From an uncultured Bacteroidales bacterium (GTDB lineage Bacteria > Bacteroidota > Bacteroidia > Bacteroidales > Muribaculaceae), in NCBI GenBank assembly GCA_902793405.1, contig CADBDH010000008.1, forward strand, positions 62,001 through 126,000: a DNA stretch of 64,000 nt. The letters run 5' to 3'. Shown piece by piece: positions 60,179 through 64,000 of this stretch. Made by a program: the position numbers and the translations under genes. Positions within the stretch are counted from its first letter, which is position 1. Every line of letters starts with the position of its first letter. The notes beneath the pieces were generated by a model. It was not told where the DNA came from. It did not search any database and saw only the letters and a list, made by a program, of their open reading frames with translations.

Positions 60179-60260
60179 TAGCGAACGAATTGAGTATCAG
60201 TAGTTTGTTTTCATCGAACTCACATCCCATCCATCCCGTCGAGCCATCTCGGGTGGGAAT

Positions 60261-60300
60261 AAAAAAACCAGGGGACGCGCTGTCAACAGCGACCCCCTGG
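60261..60300 (-). terminator. Terminator-like hairpin in a duplicated 3' flank (copy 2)
   Basis: CCAGGGG...CCCCTGG encloses CGCTGTCAACAGCG, with seven A at 60261-60267. It is the counterpart of 52746-52784; similarity continues to about 60362 (CTCAT, AACTGTGGT, ATTACTATGAAACAATTACT). Confidence 0.8.
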
Positions 60301-60465
60301 CTCATAATCCTCATTTTCTAACTGTGGTTATGAAAAATTACTATGAAACAATTACTATTTAACTTTTAAAAAATGAATAATCGTTTTGATGTCCAGTCTC
60401 TCGTTCCCAGTCCCCGGTTGGAGGTTGCCCGCGCAACCAGGGACCAAGAACCGATGACTGTTCGA

Positions 60466-63400
60466 TTAGCGGATGACCTTGCTGATCGAGGTAGCACCAT
60501 CGCTGTAGCGGGTAACAACGATGTTCACACCGTCGAACGGCTGGTCACTCTCCATACCCTGGATATTGTAGTAGGTCTGACCTACAACCTCACCATGGTA
60601 AGCAATCTCCTTCACGGCAGTAACGACACCACCTGCTGCACTACCGTCCGACTCAGCGCCGTTACCAGAGCGGCTGCCTTCGGAACGTGTCCAAATGGTG
60701 TGGTCAGCAGCCTCGCCCTTCACGCTGAAGTAGAAGCGAACGAAGATTCTCAGGTCTTCCTCGGGGATGTCCTTGTAGATGGGCTTGCCTTGAGCGTCAT
60801 AGCCGGTGATTTGGAGCAGATCATCGAGTGCACCAAAGATGGCATTGTTCTCATCCTTATCCCATTCACCAAGCGGATCGGCATCAGAACCACCAGTCCT
60901 ATCCACTTTATTCTTGGTATAGGTGTAGGGGCCATCGGCGCCGATACGGTCAACAGTAACACCGTTCTCGGGATCATTGATGATCTCACCGTCGCTGTTG
61001 CGCTTGATGTAGCCGCTCCATACGCAGATGGGACCGTTGGTTGAGCCTTCACCAGCAGTGATGACATCATTGCCATTGTCGTCTTTCACAAACGTGTAGG
61101 GACGCAACTTGCCGTTGTCACTTTCAACGAATACGCGGAACATGTAAGGTTCAAACTCAACCTTGGTCAAGTTCTTGGGAGGCAGATAACCGAGAGCATT
61201 GATGTTGTCAAGCATGTACAGGTTAGAGCCCACATTATTAGCATCCTTCCAGCTGGTGTTCCAACCCTCCTGGAACTCAACAATCGGTTTATACTCCTTA
61301 GCGTCGGGATCATCAGGATTAAGACCCATCTGAGCCTTACCGACGGCAGTCTTCCAGATGGGACCACCATAGGTGTTGTCCTTACCGTCAAGCTCGAAGT
61401 AGCGACGCTGGATACCCCATGTCGATACCGAGGGAGCGTAGCTTACATACTTCTTTTCATTACCATATTCACCGATAATAGGCTCATCGGTGCTGTTGAA
61501 GTAGTGATGCTCGCCACTGTTAACCACATGGTCAAACTCAGGTGAGCCCTCCAACATCTCACGATAGGTGAAGTCTTCCTGGCGGTGGAGCTGGCTCAGG
61601 TAATCCTCACCCAGTTCGGGAGCGCGGTCCTTTGCACCCTGCAGGTAGTAGTAGTTAAGCATGTCGTTGGTGCTCGTCAGGTTATATTCCACGTCTGCAG
61701 TGAGGACGTCCATAGCCAGGCCACGGTCGGTATCGCGGTCAATCTGGCCCAGGGTGTAATAACCCATTACCTCACAGTCGGTCTTCTGGATGTTAACCCT
61801 GACTTTACCACTCTCCTTGTTGTCGCCGCTTTCGGGCTCATACCTCAGGATATAGCCATAAGCATCGGGATGGCTATTGTCTTCCTTAATTTCCTCCTTG
61901 AGTTGGTCGGCGAACAGTACGTGCAGACGCAGCAGACCACCTTCTACACCAGGCGTGGGAGGCACGTCACCAGAAGGATCGCCATAGACCCTAATGGATT
62001 TAATGTTCTCCCAACCGCTATTGGGCTTAATTGTTATTCCATTGGTAGCATCCACATTTGACCATTCATAGGTGTTGAATTTAATGGCAGAATTGCTTCC
62101 ATCAACATTGTTGACAGATACATTCAACGAATTAGAACCAGTGTAAGAAATCTCAGTTCCGTACATGACAACTACCTTGATATTCTCATAGTTCTCAACA
62201 ACGTTTGCAGGAATTGTGATATAGCCTTCAGGATTAATATAGATGCTGTTACCGTTGTCACCCCAACCCAGAGGAGTAGCAGTAGTAGCGTCACCACCCG
62301 TTATTGTCCAACCCGTGGGCATGGTCGTTCCATCTACATTATAATCCCAATCGTCAATCAGATTGTCATACGCAGGAGTCTCTTCGGTTTCCCAAGTCAC
62401 CTCAATGGAATTGATGTAAACAGCACCACTATTTGAGCGAATACCAAAATACTGATAATCATCAGTAAAGGTAATAGTGCCGTCATTACTCAGCGAACCA
62501 ATTTTGGTGCCTCGAGTTGAATTTGAATAAAGATCAGCAGCGCTTGAATAAGCTGTGTTCTTGCCATACACATCAATGGTGTTGGTGCCACCAGCGACAT
62601 CAATCTTAATGCTCTTGATCTTTCCACCAGATGTGGTGGAAACAATTCCGCTGCTATTACTGTTCCTCATCTGAATACTGTTTCCATAAGTGGAATTGCT
62701 TCTTGCAGTATTTCCGGCAATGATAGCGCCACTATTAAGAGTTTTATTTGTGAAACCAGTATATTGAGTGGTCGTAGCTCCTAAGTAGGAGGATGTGAAA
62801 ATGTCCGTAATCTCAATCGGCAAGTTGATGCTGGTTGCGCGTCTGGGCGCTGCATTGGGCGACAGGGGATTGTCGCCGGTGGGCCAGGTGTAGGTGGTTC
62901 CGCCAGCAGTGGCGTTGATGTCCTTAGAGGCATCGTTGACACTGATGCGGTTCACGTTACCAGCCTCACCAAAGGCCTCAATCACTACCGTTGCGTTAGG
63001 ATAGGTCTTCAGCACACCGGGGATGTACAGGTAGCCACCGCCCTCCATGTAGCAAACCTTCTCGTTGCCCGTCGAAGTGGTGTAAGGCAAGAACTTCGAA
63101 CCGGGTGAAACATCCCACTTATAGGGAGTAGTGGGCAGGTTGGGATTCTGGGTGGCCACGTTGGCACTCGAGGCGTTCCAGCTGGTGATGGTGGTGTTAC
63201 CGTTCTTGACGGTGATGGACTTGAGGTTCACCGTGTAACGGTTCGGCCAGATGACGATGTCACCATTGCCCTTAACACGCACCCAACCACTGGTGGGAAT
63301 ATCCAGATTCTCGTGCGTGTAAGCATTGTTTACCGTATATGTCTGATTATTCTCCTTATACGTGAGGGTGTAGTTCTCAACCTCCTGGTTCTCATAGACA

Positions 63401-64000
63401 ACGTTGAAGTGTACCTGATCGGCAGTTGCCTGGTCGAAGGTGATGGTAGCCACCTTGGTCTCGGTAGTGGGGTTACCTTGAGCGTCAGGCAGGAAGCGGT
63501 ACAGGTTGAACTTGTCCATCTTCTCCAGCGGAGTGGAGGGATCAGCCTCATTATAGCCGGTGATCTTGGAAATGGTCAGACCGTTGTAGATGTCCTCGTT
63601 AACCATTGCCAGGAAGTTGCGGTAGAAGTTCACACGATTGCCCTCAAACTCGGGGTCAAAGTCACTCTCGTGGTGGTCGAGCTTCAGGCCGACAAAGTCG
63701 TTCCAACCGGGGATGACCACGCTGGCACGGTTACTCGTTGCATGGAATCCGGGGCCCTCTTGAGCCACGCCATCAACCTGATATTCGAGGGTGTAGCTGT
63801 GCTCGTTCTGAGGCACTTTATAAACCACCTGGGTAATAACGAAGGGGTTGTTGCTGTAGTCACCGGTCAGTTCGTTGCCGTCGATGTCATAGAATTTAAC
63901 GCTCTCGGGCTCAAGCAGGCTGCGGTTGCCGTTCTCGTCCACGAGATAGACGGTGTAAATCTGGGGCACGGTGTGGCCCGACATCTGGTCAAGTGAGGAA
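60466..64000 (-). CDS. Very large T9SS cargo protein (5' end outside window)
   Basis: At least 1177 residues; the frame is open through the right edge (SSLDQMSGHTV...), so an internal Met at 63984 is not the start. Early landmarks match the family N-terminal half: QNEHSYTLEYQVDG, VIPGWNDFVGLKLDHHESDF, NFYRNFLAMVNEDIYNGL. An insert of about 450 residues follows with two to three beta-sandwich modules (GGYLYIPGVLK with ISVNDASKDI; EGYITIPANVV with NIKSIRVYG). The C-terminal half (LHVLFADQL, DNSHPDAYGYIL, EPYMFRVFVESDNGKLRPY, GPICVWSGYI) ends in the T9SS domain (ESDQPFDGVNIVVTRYSDG then ISKVIR). It is thus a third arrangement, fused and insert-bearing. Confidence 0.8.
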   Translation of the reverse strand, partial: SSLDQMSGHTVPQIYTVYLVDENGNRSLLEPESVKFYDIDGNELTGDYSNNPFVITQVVYKVPQNEHSYTLEYQVDGVAQEGPGFHATSNRASVVIPGWNDFVGLKLDHHESDFDPEFEGNRVNFYRNFLAMVNEDIYNGLTISKITGYNEADPSTPLEKMDKFNLYRFLPDAQGNPTTETKVATITFDQATADQVHFNVVYENQEVENYTLTYKENNQTYTVNNAYTHENLDIPTSGWVRVKGNGDIVIWPNRYTVNLKSITVKNGNTTITSWNASSANVATQNPNLPTTPYKWDVSPGSKFLPYTTSTGNEKVCYMEGGGYLYIPGVLKTYPNATVVIEAFGEAGNVNRISVNDASKDINATAGGTTYTWPTGDNPLSPNAAPRRATSINLPIEITDIFTSSYLGATTTQYTGFTNKTLNSGAIIAGNTARSNSTYGNSIQMRNSNSSGIVSTTSGGKIKSIKIDVAGGTNTIDVYGKNTAYSSAADLYSNSTRGTKIGSLSNDGTITFTDDYQYFGIRSNSGAVYINSIEVTWETEETPAYDNLIDDWDYNVDGTTMPTGWTITGGDATTATPLGWGDNGNSIYINPEGYITIPANVVENYENIKVVVMYGTEISYTGSNSLNVSVNNVDGSNSAIKFNTYEWSNVDATNGITIKPNSGWENIKSIRVYGDPSGDVPPTPGVEGGLLRLHVLFADQLKEEIKEDNSHPDAYGYILRYEPESGDNKESGKVRVNIQKTDCEVMGYYTLGQIDRDTDRGLAMDVLTADVEYNLTSTNDMLNYYYLQGAKDRAPELGEDYLSQLHRQEDFTYREMLEGSPEFDHVVNSGEHHYFNSTDEPIIGEYGNEKKYVSYAPSVSTWGIQRRYFELDGKDNTYGGPIWKTAVGKAQMGLNPDDPDAKEYKPIVEFQEGWNTSWKDANNVGSNLYMLDNINALGYLPPKNLTKVEFEPYMFRVFVESDNGKLRPYTFVKDDNGNDVITAGEGSTNGPICVWSGYIKRNSDGEIINDPENGVTVDRIGADGPYTYTKNKVDRTGGSDADPLGEWDKDENNAIFGALDDLLQITGYDAQGKPIYKDIPEEDLRIFVRFYFSVKGEAADHTIWTRSEGSRSGNGAESDGSAAGGVVTAVKEIAYHGEVVGQTYYNIQGMESDQPFDGVNIVVTRYSDGATSISKVIR

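Noticed and set aside
43050-63984. Cluster as a polysaccharide utilisation locus
   Set aside because: No SusC/SusD pair, glycoside hydrolase or TonB-dependent receptor was recognised in the window.

Overview
The window looks like a chromosome segment of a Bacteroidales bacterium, probably a Prevotellaceae or Muribaculaceae gut commensal. The family is my inference. The order is supported by several things: many upstream regions carry the Bacteroidota -7 box TAnnTTTG, often with a TTG about 20 bases upstream; type IX secretion (T9SS) genes porX and porW are present; surface proteins carry T9SS C-terminal domains; and there are BspA-like and dockerin-like repeat proteins. No transposase, integrase, phage gene, CRISPR array or rRNA operon was seen. 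One tRNA (Pro, CGG) is present.

Layout. 1-4.3 kb (+): end of an OprO/P-type porin, a lamin-tail lipoprotein, two CYTH-type proteins and an SLC13/DASS transporter, together suggesting anion or phosphate-compound handling. 4.4-9.7 kb (-): a DUF2795 protein, a PduO-type cobalamin adenosyltransferase, a small outer-membrane protein, and a tandem family of three secreted dockerin-like proteins, one frameshifted, set among palindromic repeats. 9.9-11.6 kb (+): a TPR membrane regulator. 11.9-19.9 kb (-): a LOG-family hydrolase, birA, tsaE, porX, porW and a small membrane protein. 20.4-24.8 kb (-): two BspA-like (DUF285) proteins with two and four modules. 24.9-28.7 kb (-): a compact four-gene membrane operon resembling decaprenyl-phosphate-pentose synthesis plus an acyltransferase and a possible GT-C enzyme. 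29-34 kb (+): rimP-nusA-infB-folK. 34.2-40.1 kb: an AraC regulator, tRNA-Pro, polA, a polyprenyl diphosphate synthase and rnhB. 40.2-64 kb (-): a 24-kb block of large secreted proteins, including a subtilisin-like protease and a paralogous family of modular T9SS cargo proteins.

How it fits together. PorW and PorX are encoded about 20 kb from a cluster of proteins carrying the T9SS signal (C-terminus PFDGVNIVVTRY...), so machine-regulatory genes and cargo lie in one window. Two of the cargo genes are preceded in the same operon, within 3-14 bases, by a secreted protein that lacks the signal. The fused gene at 43050-45938 resembles one such pair (56947-59718 plus 52960-56943) joined together. 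This split/fused modular surface system is the best candidate for something undescribed here.

Intergenic DNA is unusually structured. At least eight gaps carry 7-base-periodic TAG/TAA repeats. Three further families of dispersed 70-95 bp repeats, two of them palindromic, fill most of the remaining long gaps. All assignments come from reading the sequence; no database search was possible.
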